This document shows, in pieces, positions 52,467 through 61,780 of a DNA stretch of 64,000 nt. Position 1 is the first letter of the stretch, and each line of letters begins with the position of its first letter. Where the stretch lies: NCBI RefSeq assembly GCF_003003255.1, contig NZ_PVTD01000006.1:1-64000 (forward strand). Direction: 5' to 3'. The DNA is from Aliiruegeria haliotis (GTDB lineage Bacteria > Pseudomonadota > Alphaproteobacteria > Rhodobacterales > Rhodobacteraceae). The notes under the pieces are model-generated. The model was not told the DNA's origin. It ran no database searches and saw nothing but the letters and a program-made list of their open reading frames with translations. A program made the position numbers and the translations under genes.

Positions 52467-52874
52467 TTATCGGTCGATACCGATGTCGAGCGTGTAGTCA
52501 GCGACCTCGTCGCGGCGGGCTGCGCTCCGATAGAGGTAGACCGAAACGGTGTAGTCTCCGGCGGCGGGCAGGGTGCCCTCGAACCGATTGCCGCTGGCCG
52601 CGCCAACGTACATGGCGGCGTCGCCAGGCCCTTTCCCGGGCGCATAGACATTGAAGTAGGCGGACGGGTTGGAGGTGGCAAAATCAACCACCATGGTCTG
52701 ACCCTGTGCCGCTCCGAGTTCGTAGGCCACGGACTGGTAGCCCTTGATGCTATCGCTAATCGTTGTTCCGGACTGCCTGGCGGGAAAGTGCACGGTTTCA
52801 GTTCTCAGGTCGCCGGCAAAGGCCGGCATGGCGGCCAGAAGGGCAATTGCAACACTTGTCCAAACTCTTGTCAT
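52467..52874 (-). CDS. Exported protein resembling g-type lysozyme inhibitors
   Basis: A 135-residue protein with a signal peptide (ending AFAGD, about residue 20). The beta-rich mature part has the pattern ISDSIKGYQSVAYELGAAQGQTM, ASGNRFEGTLPAAGDYTVSVYLYRSAARR and DYTLDIGI. That series is known to me from periplasmic PliG-like lysozyme inhibitors. It may protect the cell wall from eukaryotic lysozymes. Identification rests on pattern memory only. AAGGAG precedes the ATG. Confidence 0.6.
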   Translation of the reverse strand: MTRVWTSVAIALLAAMPAFAGDLRTETVHFPARQSGTTISDSIKGYQSVAYELGAAQGQTMVVDFATSNPSAYFNVYAPGKGPGDAAMYVGAASGNRFEGTLPAAGDYTVSVYLYRSAARRDEVADYTLDIGIDR

Positions 52875-52981
52875 CTTGATCTCCTTCGGAGCGAACCTGC
52901 CCCGGTGTTGAATATGTCGAGACGCGGAGTGGCGATTGTCAGTACTGCGATTGCATATCAGAAGCGATTTGATTGCATGAC

Positions 52982-54193
52982 TCAGCCGACGACGTTGAAC
53001 TCTGGTCCGTAGGGGTAGCCGGTGATGTTTTCGTTGCCGTCTTCGGTGATCACGAGGATGTCGTGTTCCCGGTACCCGCCCGCGCCGGGCTGTCCCTGTG
53101 CGATGGTCAGCATCGGCTCCATGGAGATCACCATGCCGGGTTCCAGCACCGTGTCGATATCCTCGCGCAACTCCAGCCCGGCCTCGCGCCCGTAGTAGTG
53201 CGACAGCACACCGAAGGAGTGGCCGTAGCCGAAAGTCCGGTATTGCAGCAGGTCGCGTTCCTCGAAAAAGCCGTTGATGCGAGACGTGATGTCGGCGCAG
53301 GACGCCCCCGGCCGGAGCTGTGCGATGCCGAACTCATGCGCGGCGACATTGGCTTCCCAGATCCGCAGCGAAGCCGCGTCGACCTCTCCCACGAACAGCG
53401 TTCGTTCAAGCGCCGTGTAGTACCCGGAGATCATCGGGAAGGTATTGAGCGACAGGATATCGCCGCGTTGCAGGACCCGACCGGTGACCGGGTTGTGGGC
53501 GCCGTCGGTGTTGAGGCCGGACTGGAACCAGACCCATGTGTCTCGGTACTCGGCATCGGGGAACCGGCGGGCGATCTCCAGTTCCATCGCGTCGCGCCCG
53601 GCCATGGCCACGTCGATCTCCCGCGTGCCTTCACGGATGGCCTCGCGGATGGCGTAGCCGCCGACATCGGCCACGGCGGCCCCTTGCCGGATCAGGTCGA
53701 TCTCGGCAGGGCTCTTCTTCATGCGTTGCTGCATGCAGGTGGGGGCGATATTGACCAGTTCACACGGATTCAGGAATGCAGTGAGCCGGCCTTCCGCCTC
53801 CCGCGTGAGGTGATCGGCCTCGATGCCGATGCTCTGATCGGTGCCGGTCACACCGGCGATGACACGCCAGTAATTGTCGCGGGTCCAGTCGGTGTAGGTG
53901 ATATTGTCCCCGACCGACCGCCGCCAGGGCTGACCCGCGTCGATCCCGGCAGAGACGGTGACGCAGTCGCGGTCCGTCACGACGAGGCCGTAGGGGCGGC
54001 CGAAGGCACAGTAGAGAAAACCCGAGTAGTAGGCGATATTGTGCATCGAGGTAAAGACTGCCGCGTGGACTCCTAGTTCCGCCATGCGACTGCGCAGGCC
54101 GGCCAGCCGCGCCTGGTATTCCTCGGTCGCGAAGGGCAGGGCGGCCTTCTGACCATTGTGGTAGCGGTAGGATTGGGGACGTTCGTGTGTCAC
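52982..54193 (-). CDS. Creatinase (creatine amidinohydrolase)
   Basis: A 403-residue protein strikingly like Pseudomonas creatinase over its whole length. Shared blocks include AAVFTSMHNIAYYSGFLYCAFGRPYGLVV, YTDWTRDNYW, GLNTDGAHNPVTG with the catalytic His, QYRTFGYGHSFGVLSHYYGREAGLELREDIDTVLEPGMV, and GAGGYREHDILV. It belongs to the M24 (pita-bread) fold but without metal ligands, and hydrolyses creatine to sarcosine and urea. GTG 54193 has GGAGA upstream; ATG 54211 is the alternative. Divergent polyamine-type ABC genes suggest co-regulated uptake. Confidence 0.93.
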   Translation of the reverse strand: MTHERPQSYRYHNGQKAALPFATEEYQARLAGLRSRMAELGVHAAVFTSMHNIAYYSGFLYCAFGRPYGLVVTDRDCVTVSAGIDAGQPWRRSVGDNITYTDWTRDNYWRVIAGVTGTDQSIGIEADHLTREAEGRLTAFLNPCELVNIAPTCMQQRMKKSPAEIDLIRQGAAVADVGGYAIREAIREGTREIDVAMAGRDAMELEIARRFPDAEYRDTWVWFQSGLNTDGAHNPVTGRVLQRGDILSLNTFPMISGYYTALERTLFVGEVDAASLRIWEANVAAHEFGIAQLRPGASCADITSRINGFFEERDLLQYRTFGYGHSFGVLSHYYGREAGLELREDIDTVLEPGMVISMEPMLTIAQGQPGAGGYREHDILVITEDGNENITGYPYGPEFNVVG

Positions 54194-54776
54194 GGTCGAT
54201 CTCCGGTTCATGGGGATGCGACCGCTGCCCGCCTTGACGAAGGGCCCGGCGCGCGCATCCCGGTGTCTTCACCGCGACATGTGGCCAGACCCCTGAGGTG
54301 TCGGGCGGATTGGCAACGGCGGTTGGGTCTATGCGAGGGGACGGCAACCCGCCCTCGCCCTTGGTCGATTTACAGCAGAGCCAGGCGGGGCGGGGACGTC
54401 CTGTTTCCGACGCCGGTTTGGATGACAGCGACATCGTTCCGTTTTGCTGCCGGAAAACCTGTTCGTCCCGTCGGTCAACACCCGCGTCGAGTGTTGATAT
54501 ACGGGGCGGTTCAAAACCTCCGGCGCAAAGGCGCAGGCCAGGATTCCCCACGGGGGTCGGGTGCCCGCCGCCGGTGCCCGCGGGCGGGGGACAGTCAAGG
54601 GCGGATCCCTGCCGGCTGGTCCGCGCAGGGTGCTCGGTCACCCCGGTCTGGCGAAGTGGAAATCGGGGGCGGACTTTCCCGAGAAATGCCAACGGTTTCC
54701 TTCGATTGGGTGTTGACGGAAATCGGGCTTGGAACGCACTGTTCGCGCACAAAGAGACTCAACAGGGAATAAAGCC
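54194..54776. promoter_or_regulatory. Divergent control region between creatinase and the ABC operon
   Basis: This 580-base stretch has no convincing gene. A perfect 7-bp dyad, TCAACAC (54475-54481) and GTGTTGA (54491-54497) with a 9-base spacer, looks like a regulator site. A TTGACG -35 candidate lies at 54713-54718. No regulator gene is adjacent, so its controller is unknown. Confidence 0.4.
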
Positions 54777-55847
54777 ATGTCAAAGCTGAAAGCCATTTGC
54801 CTTTCGACAGTCGCGTCCTCTGCCATCGTGCTGGCCATCCCGGCCTCTGCAGACACGCTCCGCCTTCTGACCTGGGGCGGATATGCGCCCGAAGAAGTCA
54901 TTGCCAAATTCGAGGCCGAAACAGGCCACACCGTAGAGGTAACGACATCCAACAACGAGCAAATGATCGCCAAACTGCGCGCCACCGGCGGCGGCGGCTT
55001 CGATCTCGCCCAGCCCAGCCAGGACCGCATCGCCGGCCCGCAAGCAGAGTTCGGCATCTACAAGCCGATCGACATGTCCAAGATTGACACGTCGTTGTTC
55101 ATCCCCTCGATGCTGGAAGCCACGCAAGGCAACACCACGGTGGACGGCGCGGTTTACGGCGTGCCGCATGTGTGGGGCACCAGCGGGCTTGTGCTGGACA
55201 CCAAAATGGCGGCTTCGGTGAAGGACTACACCGACCTCTGCTCGGATGACGTTGCCGGCAAGGTCTCCTACCGCCTGAAGCGCCCAACGCTGATCGGCTT
55301 TGCCTTTGCCATGGGGCTTGATCCGTTCGCGGCCTATGGCGACGAAGCCGCCTACAGCGAAGTCATGGCGCAAGTTGAAGCCAAGCTCACCGATTGCAAG
55401 CCGAACGTGAAAACGTATTGGGGCGGCGGTGACGAACTGATCGGACTGGTGCGCTCGGGCGAAGTTGTGGCCTCGATGGCTTGGGATGCCGGCGGCTGGC
55501 AACTGAATGCAGACAACCCGGATATCAATTTTGTCGCGCCGGCGTCGGGTGCGTTGGGTTGGATCGATACCTTTGCATTGCCGGCCAAGGGCAGGGCAGA
55601 CGATGCCGCCTATGATTGGATCAACTTCGTCATGCGGCCTGATATCGCGGCGATGATCACCGAGGCTTCGAGCTATTTCACCGCTTCCCAAGGTGCGGAC
55701 GAGTTCGTGAACGAGGCCCAGAAGGCCCAGTTTCAAGCCAGCTTCCCGCAAGAAGCCATCGACAACATCAAGTGGTATCCGCCGGTTCCTGCCGGTCTCG
55801 AAGCCATCGAAGGTGGCGTGCTAGACCGCGTCAAGGCCGCCAACTGA
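54777..55847 (+). CDS. ABC transporter substrate-binding protein, polyamine (PotD) type
   Basis: A 356-residue periplasmic binding protein with a signal peptide (AIPASADTL, about residue 24). The mature start LRLLTWGGYAPEEVIAKFEAETG and the FDLAQPSQDRI segment are typical of spermidine/putrescine-type binding proteins. Given the divergent creatinase gene, the ligand may be creatine or another guanidino compound. It is first of four genes making a full transporter. Confidence 0.9.
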   Translation: MSKLKAICLSTVASSAIVLAIPASADTLRLLTWGGYAPEEVIAKFEAETGHTVEVTTSNNEQMIAKLRATGGGGFDLAQPSQDRIAGPQAEFGIYKPIDMSKIDTSLFIPSMLEATQGNTTVDGAVYGVPHVWGTSGLVLDTKMAASVKDYTDLCSDDVAGKVSYRLKRPTLIGFAFAMGLDPFAAYGDEAAYSEVMAQVEAKLTDCKPNVKTYWGGGDELIGLVRSGEVVASMAWDAGGWQLNADNPDINFVAPASGALGWIDTFALPAKGRADDAAYDWINFVMRPDIAAMITEASSYFTASQGADEFVNEAQKAQFQASFPQEAIDNIKWYPPVPAGLEAIEGGVLDRVKAAN

Positions 55848-55857
55848 CGACAATTCA

Positions 55858-55885
55858 GCAGTGCCCGCCATCGCGCGGGCACTGC
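55858..55885 (+). promoter_or_regulatory. Intercistronic hairpin after the binding-protein gene
   Basis: GCAGTGCCCGC (55858-55868) and GCGGGCACTGC (55875-55885) form a perfect 11-bp stem with a 6-base loop, 10 bases after the binding-protein stop and 19 bases before the ATPase ATG. No U-run. It probably protects upstream mRNA or partly terminates. Confidence 0.55.
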
Positions 55886-55904
55886 CCCCCAATTTGGATC
55901 CCCG

Positions 55905-57005
55905 ATGCAGCCCGATCTTGAATGCGTGAACCTGACCCGTCGGTTCGGTGACACGGTCGCCGTCGACAACGTGTCCTTCGAAGTCCCGCGCGGTTCCTTC
56001 TTTTCAATCCTCGGCCCCTCGGGCTGTGGCAAGACGACGATCATGCGCATGATCGCCGGATTCCTGGAACCCAGCGCCGGGGATATCCTGATCCGCGGCG
56101 GATCAGTGATCGACACGCCGCCGAACAAGCGGCCCGTGAACATGGTGTTCCAGCATCTGGCGCTGTTCCCGATGATGAACATCGCGGACAATATCGGCTA
56201 CGGGCTGCGCCGGGCCGGTATGCCCCGGGCAGAGATCGCGACCAAGGTCGAGCAGGCGCTGGAGCGGATCGGCCTGCCCGGGATCGGTGAACGAAAGATC
56301 AATGAACTGTCGGGCGGGCAGAAGCAGCGCGTGGCCATTGCCCGCTGCATGGTGCTTGAACCCGACGTCCTGTTGCTCGATGAGCCACTTGGCGCGCTGG
56401 ACCTCAAGCTGCGCGAACGCATGAAGGTCGAACTGAAGGCGCTTCAGGCCGCATTCGACACCACCTTTGTCTACATCACCCACGATCAGTCCGAAGCGCT
56501 GGTAATGTCGGACGACATCGCCGTGATGAACGAGGGACGGTTTGAACAGGTCGGGAGTGGACAGGACCTCTACTATCGCCCGGATACCGCCTTCGTTGCC
56601 GGTTTCGTGGGCGATACGAACCGCTGGGCTGGCCGCATCGAACGGACGGAGGGCGATGGGATCGAGTTGCGCACCGACAGCGGCATGCTGATGCGTGGCG
56701 CGGCGCATGGGCGTGTGCTCTCCGCCGGCGACCGGGCGGAGATCTTCGTTCGGCCGGAGGCGATCCGGATCGCCCATTCCGCCGAGGAGCTATCGCATTT
56801 CGACAACCAGATGACTGGGCGCGTTGGCTCCATCCTGTTCAATGGCGCCGCCAGCCGGATCATCGTTCAGGACAGTTCTGGAAACGGTGAAATCGAGGTG
56901 AACCTGCCGCAATCCGGCGAGTTCTCCACCCTGACCCGCGGTTCGGAAGTGCAGATCGGCTGGTCCGGCGCGCAGGGCAATTGCTTCGCGGCGGCGGTGT
57001 CCTGA
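55905..57005 (+). CDS. ABC transporter ATP-binding protein, polyamine (PotA) type
   Basis: A 366-residue ATPase. Walker A is GPSGCGKTT, the signature is LSGGQKQRVAIARCM, Walker B is VLLLDEPLGALDLKLR, and the switch His is in ITHDQSEAL. A TOBE domain follows (EIFVRPEAIRIAH). The length is typical of PotA. It energises the permease pair encoded next. Its stop overlaps the permease ATG by one base (TGATG), so they are translationally coupled. Confidence 0.93.
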   Translation: MQPDLECVNLTRRFGDTVAVDNVSFEVPRGSFFSILGPSGCGKTTIMRMIAGFLEPSAGDILIRGGSVIDTPPNKRPVNMVFQHLALFPMMNIADNIGYGLRRAGMPRAEIATKVEQALERIGLPGIGERKINELSGGQKQRVAIARCMVLEPDVLLLDEPLGALDLKLRERMKVELKALQAAFDTTFVYITHDQSEALVMSDDIAVMNEGRFEQVGSGQDLYYRPDTAFVAGFVGDTNRWAGRIERTEGDGIELRTDSGMLMRGAAHGRVLSAGDRAEIFVRPEAIRIAHSAEELSHFDNQMTGRVGSILFNGAASRIIVQDSSGNGEIEVNLPQSGEFSTLTRGSEVQIGWSGAQGNCFAAAVS

Positions 57006-57862
57006 TGCGGGCAGAGGCGAAACTAGGCTTCATCCTGCTGTTGTCCCCGCTGGTGGTGTGGCTGTCGCTGCTCATCCTCATCCCGCATATCGACATGTTG
57101 CTGGTCTCCCTGCGGGAACGGGTGGGTGTCGGCGAATATCGGATAAGCCTCGCCAACTACCTTACATTCATCAACGAGCCGCTGTACCTGCGGACCTTCA
57201 TCCGGACGGCCATGATGTCGATCCTCGCGACGACCATCACGCTGCTGATTGCCTTTCCGGTATCGTATTACATCGCCAAGATCGCCCGGGGACGGGTTCA
57301 GTCGGCGCTGTTCCTGCTCTGCCTTGTTCCGTTTTGGGTCTCCGAACTGGTGCGGACGTTCGGCTGGATGATCCTGCTGCGCGAAACCGGCATCATCTCG
57401 AACCTGTTGCAGGCACTTGGTCTCGTCGATGGGCCGGTGGAGCTGCTCTACAACGATGCAGCGATCATGGTCGGGCTGGTCTATACCTCGATGCTGTTCA
57501 TGGTGGTGCCTCTTGTGACCACGCTGGAAAGTCTGCCCGACGAGGTGATCGAGGCAGGCTATGACCTTGGCGGCAACGGGATCTCCGTCCTGCGCGAGAT
57601 CATCATCCCGCACGCCACGCCCGGCATCGTTTCGGGCTGTATCGTCGTCTTCATGCTCAGCCTTGGAAACTACCTGACGCCGATCATGCTCGGCGGCAAG
57701 GACAGCCTGTGGTTCACCGAACTGATCTATTCGCAGTTCATCGTGCGCTTCAACTGGGAGCTTGGCGCGGCCTTCGGGTTCCTCCTGCTCGGGCTGTCGT
57801 CCTTCATTGTCTGGGGGATGCTCAAGCTCACCGGGCAATCGCTCGAAAAGACCATGGGATGA
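57005..57862 (+). CDS. ABC transporter permease, PotB type
   Basis: A 285-residue permease with six membrane helices. The EAA loop is AGYDLGGNGISVLREIIIPHATPG (about residues 184-207), and SLGNYLTPIMLGG is a hallmark of PotB-like permeases. Expected to pair with the PotC-type protein. Start at ATG 57005, overlapping the ATPase stop. Confidence 0.92.
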   Translation: MRAEAKLGFILLLSPLVVWLSLLILIPHIDMLLVSLRERVGVGEYRISLANYLTFINEPLYLRTFIRTAMMSILATTITLLIAFPVSYYIAKIARGRVQSALFLLCLVPFWVSELVRTFGWMILLRETGIISNLLQALGLVDGPVELLYNDAAIMVGLVYTSMLFMVVPLVTTLESLPDEVIEAGYDLGGNGISVLREIIIPHATPGIVSGCIVVFMLSLGNYLTPIMLGGKDSLWFTELIYSQFIVRFNWELGAAFGFLLLGLSSFIVWGMLKLTGQSLEKTMG

Positions 57863-57871
57863 GGCGCTGAC

Positions 57872-58723
57872 ATGATCCCGACCATTCCCCAGCCCCGCGC
57901 GCTGAGCCTCGCCTACACGGCTTATATCATCGCCTTTTTCGTCTTCCTGGCGTTGCCGCTCGTTGTCGTGGCCGTGTTTGCGTTCAATGACAGCCAGTTC
58001 CCCTCGCTTCCGTGGGAGGGGTTCACCTGGAACTGGTTTTTCGGGTCCGAACGTCCGATGATCGGGGTGTTCCACGAGCGGCCGATATTGCGGGCCATCG
58101 GGACCTCCTGTTTCGTGGCAATCCTCGTTTCGCTGCTCTCCGTGGCGGTCGGGACATCGAACGCCTTCCTGTTCAACCGTTACAGGTTCCGGGGGCAGGG
58201 GCTGCTCTATGTCTTCATGCTGTTGCCGCTGGTGATCCCCGGGATTGTCCTCGGGATCTCGATCCTGGTGTTTTCCAGTCGGGTGGCCAACGGTCTCTGG
58301 GACATGGCGCAATGGGACTGGGAGGCACTTCGCCCCGGTCTTCTGCTGGTCATCCTCGGGCAGTTCTCCTTCATCGCGACGATTGCGACGCTGGTCATCG
58401 GCGCTCGCCTGCAGAAATTCGACCGCTCTCTGGAGGAAGCCGCGATGAACCTCGGCGCGAACCGGCTGACGGCGGTGCGGACGATCACCATCCCCTATCT
58501 CGCCCCGGCGATGATCGGCGCCTTTGTGGTGGCCTTCCTGATGAGTTTCGAGAATTTCAACACGACGCTGATGCTGGTCGGCTCCGACGCGCCGCTGACT
58601 ATCGCCATGTTCGACCGGCTCAAGGAGGGCTCGACGCCGTTGTTGAACGCGGTTTCGCTGCTGCTGATGATCGGGTCGTCGCTGCTTGCCCTGGTCATGA
58701 TCGCGTTCCAGCGCCGGAGCTGA
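57872..58723 (+). CDS. ABC transporter permease, PotC type
   Basis: A 283-residue permease with six membrane helices. FAFNDSQFPSLPWEGFTWNWF after the first helix and the EAA loop EEAAMNLGANRLTAVRTITIPYLAP (about 189-213) are typical of PotC. SFENFNTTLMLVGSDAPL near the end matches the same branch. It starts 9 bases after the PotB-type stop and completes the transporter. Confidence 0.92.
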   Translation: MIPTIPQPRALSLAYTAYIIAFFVFLALPLVVVAVFAFNDSQFPSLPWEGFTWNWFFGSERPMIGVFHERPILRAIGTSCFVAILVSLLSVAVGTSNAFLFNRYRFRGQGLLYVFMLLPLVIPGIVLGISILVFSSRVANGLWDMAQWDWEALRPGLLLVILGQFSFIATIATLVIGARLQKFDRSLEEAAMNLGANRLTAVRTITIPYLAPAMIGAFVVAFLMSFENFNTTLMLVGSDAPLTIAMFDRLKEGSTPLLNAVSLLLMIGSSLLALVMIAFQRRS

Positions 58724-58817
58724 ACGCCGATTCTGCGCGGTGTCACCTGCGACCGGGCCGGTGTCGCGCCTGCCGCCGCAGTGTCGCGGCGCGTTCAAGC
58801 GTAGATGCGCGCAAAAA

Positions 58818-58841
58818 ACGGGCCGCGCGCTGGCGGCCCGT
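58818..58841 (-). terminator. Rho-independent terminator of the Gld-type operon
   Basis: ACGGGCCGC (58818-58826) and GCGGCCCGT (58833-58841) form a perfect 9-bp stem with a 6-base loop. On the reverse strand the stem is followed by TTTTTTGC, the classical arrangement. It lies 20 bases after the DUF4340 stop codon. Confidence 0.85.
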
Positions 58842-58860
58842 CCACGTCCTCAGGCGCAGA

Positions 58861-59865
58861 TCAACTGGCCGTGTCTTCGCTCAGATCCGCGAGCGTCCAT
58901 CCGAGGATCTTTGCGTCGTTCGCCGACAGAGCGAAGGCGAACCCATCGACACGTGAGCGGAGGGCGTCGGCGGCCTTGGTTTCGCCCTGTACCTCGATCC
59001 TGACCCAGCGACGATCATCGCCTTCTGACCCCGGCAGCGTGTGGAGCGTGATGTGGGTTCCCGCCTCCATGCTGGCCGAGAGGTGGACACCGGTGTCTGC
59101 CTCGCCGCCATCCGGGCGGACGTCGGCGAAGTCCAGCGTTTCGAATAGTCGCGGAATCCGGGCGACATGGCCGTCGTCCTGTTCCTTGCCGTCCAGCAGG
59201 TTGGCGCCGATGATGAAATCGTCCCCGCTGCGTTCAAACGCGATGGCCGCGCCTGTTGCGGGTTGGAGCGTGGCGGACGTGATCCGGTCCGCGTCGGTTT
59301 CGAACAGACGGGTCTCGAACCAACCCGCGCGGCGGGTGGGCGGCTCGATTCTGGCGCGGGCCAGCCATGTTTCGTTTTCGTCGCCGCGGCGCAGGAACTG
59401 GCCGCCTGTCGTGCCACCGAGGGTGATGTCGCGGTCACCGGCGATGACATGGGCGATTCTGCCACCCTCCGCATTTTCGAGGATAACCTCCGTCCCGGCA
59501 CCGTCCCCGGCGGTCGGGTCCGCAAGCCCGAGGTCGGCATGGCGGGTGGGATCGGTGGTTTTCGCCTCCGCGATCTCCGCCAGACCAATGGAGCCGACCA
59601 GCTCCTGCAACGCGTCCTGCGCCACCGGGTAGCCCGATGCGGCATCGACGAAGATGCCGTCGCGACGCTGGATCACGGCCTCGAAGTCGCCATCGCGCAC
59701 GGTGACGCTCGCAATCGTCGCGCTTCGGGCGTCGAGATCGGGGAACAACTTCTCGCCGGCTGCGGCGAGGGCTGGCGCGGATCTGTCGAACACCGCCGTG
59801 CCGGCCGCCGCAAAAAGGGTCAGGGCCGTTGCCCCGGCGAGAATGAAAAATGATGTCCTTGCCAT
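58861..59865 (-). CDS. DUF4340-like protein of a Gld-type ABC operon
   Basis: A 334-residue protein with one N-terminal membrane anchor (residues 5-25) and a beta-rich periplasmic part: TIASVTVRDGDFEAVIQRRDG, then LGLADPT, VIAGDRDITLGGTTGGQFLRR and ARIEPPTRRAGWFETRLF. This pattern is typical of DUF4340 proteins, which accompany GldG-like proteins and an ABC exporter in many bacteria. The molecular role is unknown; a part in envelope or surface-polymer handling is assumed. It follows the GldG-like gene by 19 bases. Confidence 0.82.
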   Translation of the reverse strand: MARTSFFILAGATALTLFAAAGTAVFDRSAPALAAAGEKLFPDLDARSATIASVTVRDGDFEAVIQRRDGIFVDAASGYPVAQDALQELVGSIGLAEIAEAKTTDPTRHADLGLADPTAGDGAGTEVILENAEGGRIAHVIAGDRDITLGGTTGGQFLRRGDENETWLARARIEPPTRRAGWFETRLFETDADRITSATLQPATGAAIAFERSGDDFIIGANLLDGKEQDDGHVARIPRLFETLDFADVRPDGGEADTGVHLSASMEAGTHITLHTLPGSEGDDRRWVRIEVQGETKAADALRSRVDGFAFALSANDAKILGWTLADLSEDTAS

Positions 59866-59884
59866 TTTCGCACTCCTTGTTCGG

Positions 59885-61780
59885 TTACGCTTCTGCGCGG
59901 GTGGGGAGGGGCCGTTTCGGCCTGCGCAGGGCGAAGGTCAGCGCCAGCAGCGCGGCCAACACGGGAACGATGCCGACATTGATCACCGTGACCCAGGATT
60001 GCAGGCGCTCCACGTCGCTGCGCAGGTCGTATTGCACCTGCCGCAGCTCTGCCCGCGCGGCCAGCAGGTCGGCCCGCAGATCTTCGGCCTGGGCAACCAC
60101 CTCGGCATTGAAGAGCGCGCCGTCGCCGCCTTCGCTGGCTGCAAGGTCGTGCAGTTGCGCCTCGGCCTCGGCGATGCGGTCCAGAAGCGCCTGTTCGGTG
60201 GCGCGATAGGTGGCCTCGGCACTGCGTTGCATGGCCTCGATGCGCTCAAGCGGCCGCCAGTCGATGGCGCGGCCACGCAGGTCGGCGAGGGCCGCTCCGC
60301 CGGCCATGTGCTCGACCGTGTTCAGGAAGAAGTCCCCATTGTTGGCAAATGCCTGCGGGATGGTGGTGCCAAGAATGCTGCGCTGCTGGATCCAGTTGCG
60401 GTCCATCAGCATGTCGGCATCGGCGGATATCATGACATTTGCCGCCTCTGTGGTTGCGATATGCGCAGCGGTCCACTCCGATCCCTCGGGCTTGCCCTCA
60501 GGGAATGCCGTGGTCAATGTGCCGGACAGATGGGCCACCAGCACCGGGGCGGCCTCCGGCGTGGTCCCGTCGGCCACAAGGTCTCTTGGGTCGCCGAAAC
60601 GGTCGGCGGCCTGGGTGGCGTCGGCGAGAACGGCGGTGTCGGAGGCCGTGACCAGCGGCGTGAACCCGGCTGATCCCCCGGCGGGGGCAAAGCTGCCCGC
60701 GCTTGTCATGACAAGGGCAGAAAGCCGCGCGAGCGTCGGCCGGCCGGTGTCTATCGCGCCGGGATCAAGGCGCAGCCAGGCCGGGTTGCCGACATCCACA
60801 TCGCGTCCGTTGATGCGGCGTATCGTGGTCAGCGCATAGGCCGGGTCCGCGACGGCCTGTGTGGGATCATAGGCCACGCCCCATGCCTCGAAGAGCGTCG
60901 CAAGGTCGGAAGCCGCGTCTGGCGCGGGCATGCCCCGTGGGCCGATCTGCGTTTCCGCATGCGGGTCGACGAAGGCCATGAAGGCGCCGCCGCCCATGAC
61001 CCATTGATCGAGCGCATAAAGCGTCGCCTCCGACAGCCCCTGCGGGTGAATCGCGGTCACGACCTGCGTGCCTTCGGGAAAGCTGTTTACGTCGCCTGTC
61101 AGCACATCGACATCGTAGAGTTCGCGCAGCATCGCGAGGCTCTGCTGTTCGGGCTGGCCGGTCACCGGGTCCCCGGAAAGGCCAATCCCGTCCAGAACCG
61201 CGATTTTCGGCTTCACCGGCTGACCAAGCTCGGCGACCAGCCGCGTCAGGTCGTATTCCAGCCAGGCCTCCCGATCAGGGGAGAACACCGGGATGGTCTT
61301 GCGCCCATCGGTCGAGTTGGTGGCAGCAAGCCCGAAGAACGTCGGCTCAGTGGCGCCGGTCAGGGCGATGCGGTTGATGCCGAAACCGACGGCGCGGTCC
61401 TCTTCGTCCGAGTAGGGTTGCGGGTCGATCACCTCCAGCGTGATCCTTCCGTCCGCCAGATCGGCGTAGGTTTGCAGCAAACCGCGCACACGGTCGGCAT
61501 GGCCTGCCAGTTGCGGGGCGGCTTCCGTCAGGCCCGCCGATTGATACAACCGCAGGTGCAGCGGTTCTTACAACCCGGTCAACAATGCCCGGGTGCCATC
61601 AGATACCGTCCAGACCCGTGCCTCCGTTACATCCGCGCGCAGCCCGTCGAGCGCCCGCGAGGCAAAAACGTTGAGCGAGACAAAAAGCACCGCAGCCAGT
61701 GCGATGGACAGTCCATAGAGCCGGCGGCGCGGCTGGCGGCCGACCCATTCGGTCAGTGCGTGAAACCGTTCCATGATCAT
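59885..61780 (-). pseudogene. GldG-like ABC-associated protein with in-frame TAA
   Basis: The reading frame from ATG 61780 encodes a membrane anchor (YGLSIALAAVLFVSLNVFAS), then TVSDGTRALLTGL, and hits TAA at 61568-61570 (codon 71). The same frame resumes with EPLHLRLYQSAGL and runs 560 residues through a GldG/ABC-2-auxiliary domain (LYALDQWVMGGGAFMAFVDPH) to a C-terminal membrane helix. Similar proteins read through this point as one chain of about 630 residues, so the stop looks like a nonsense mutation, perhaps GAA to TAA. Restart at TTG 61549 would lack the anchor. A sequencing error is the alternative. Confidence 0.8.

Noticed and set aside
57023-58798. A 591-codon reverse frame opposite the two polyamine-type permeases
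   Set aside because: Charged, His/Asp/Arg-rich shadow of two clear membrane proteins.
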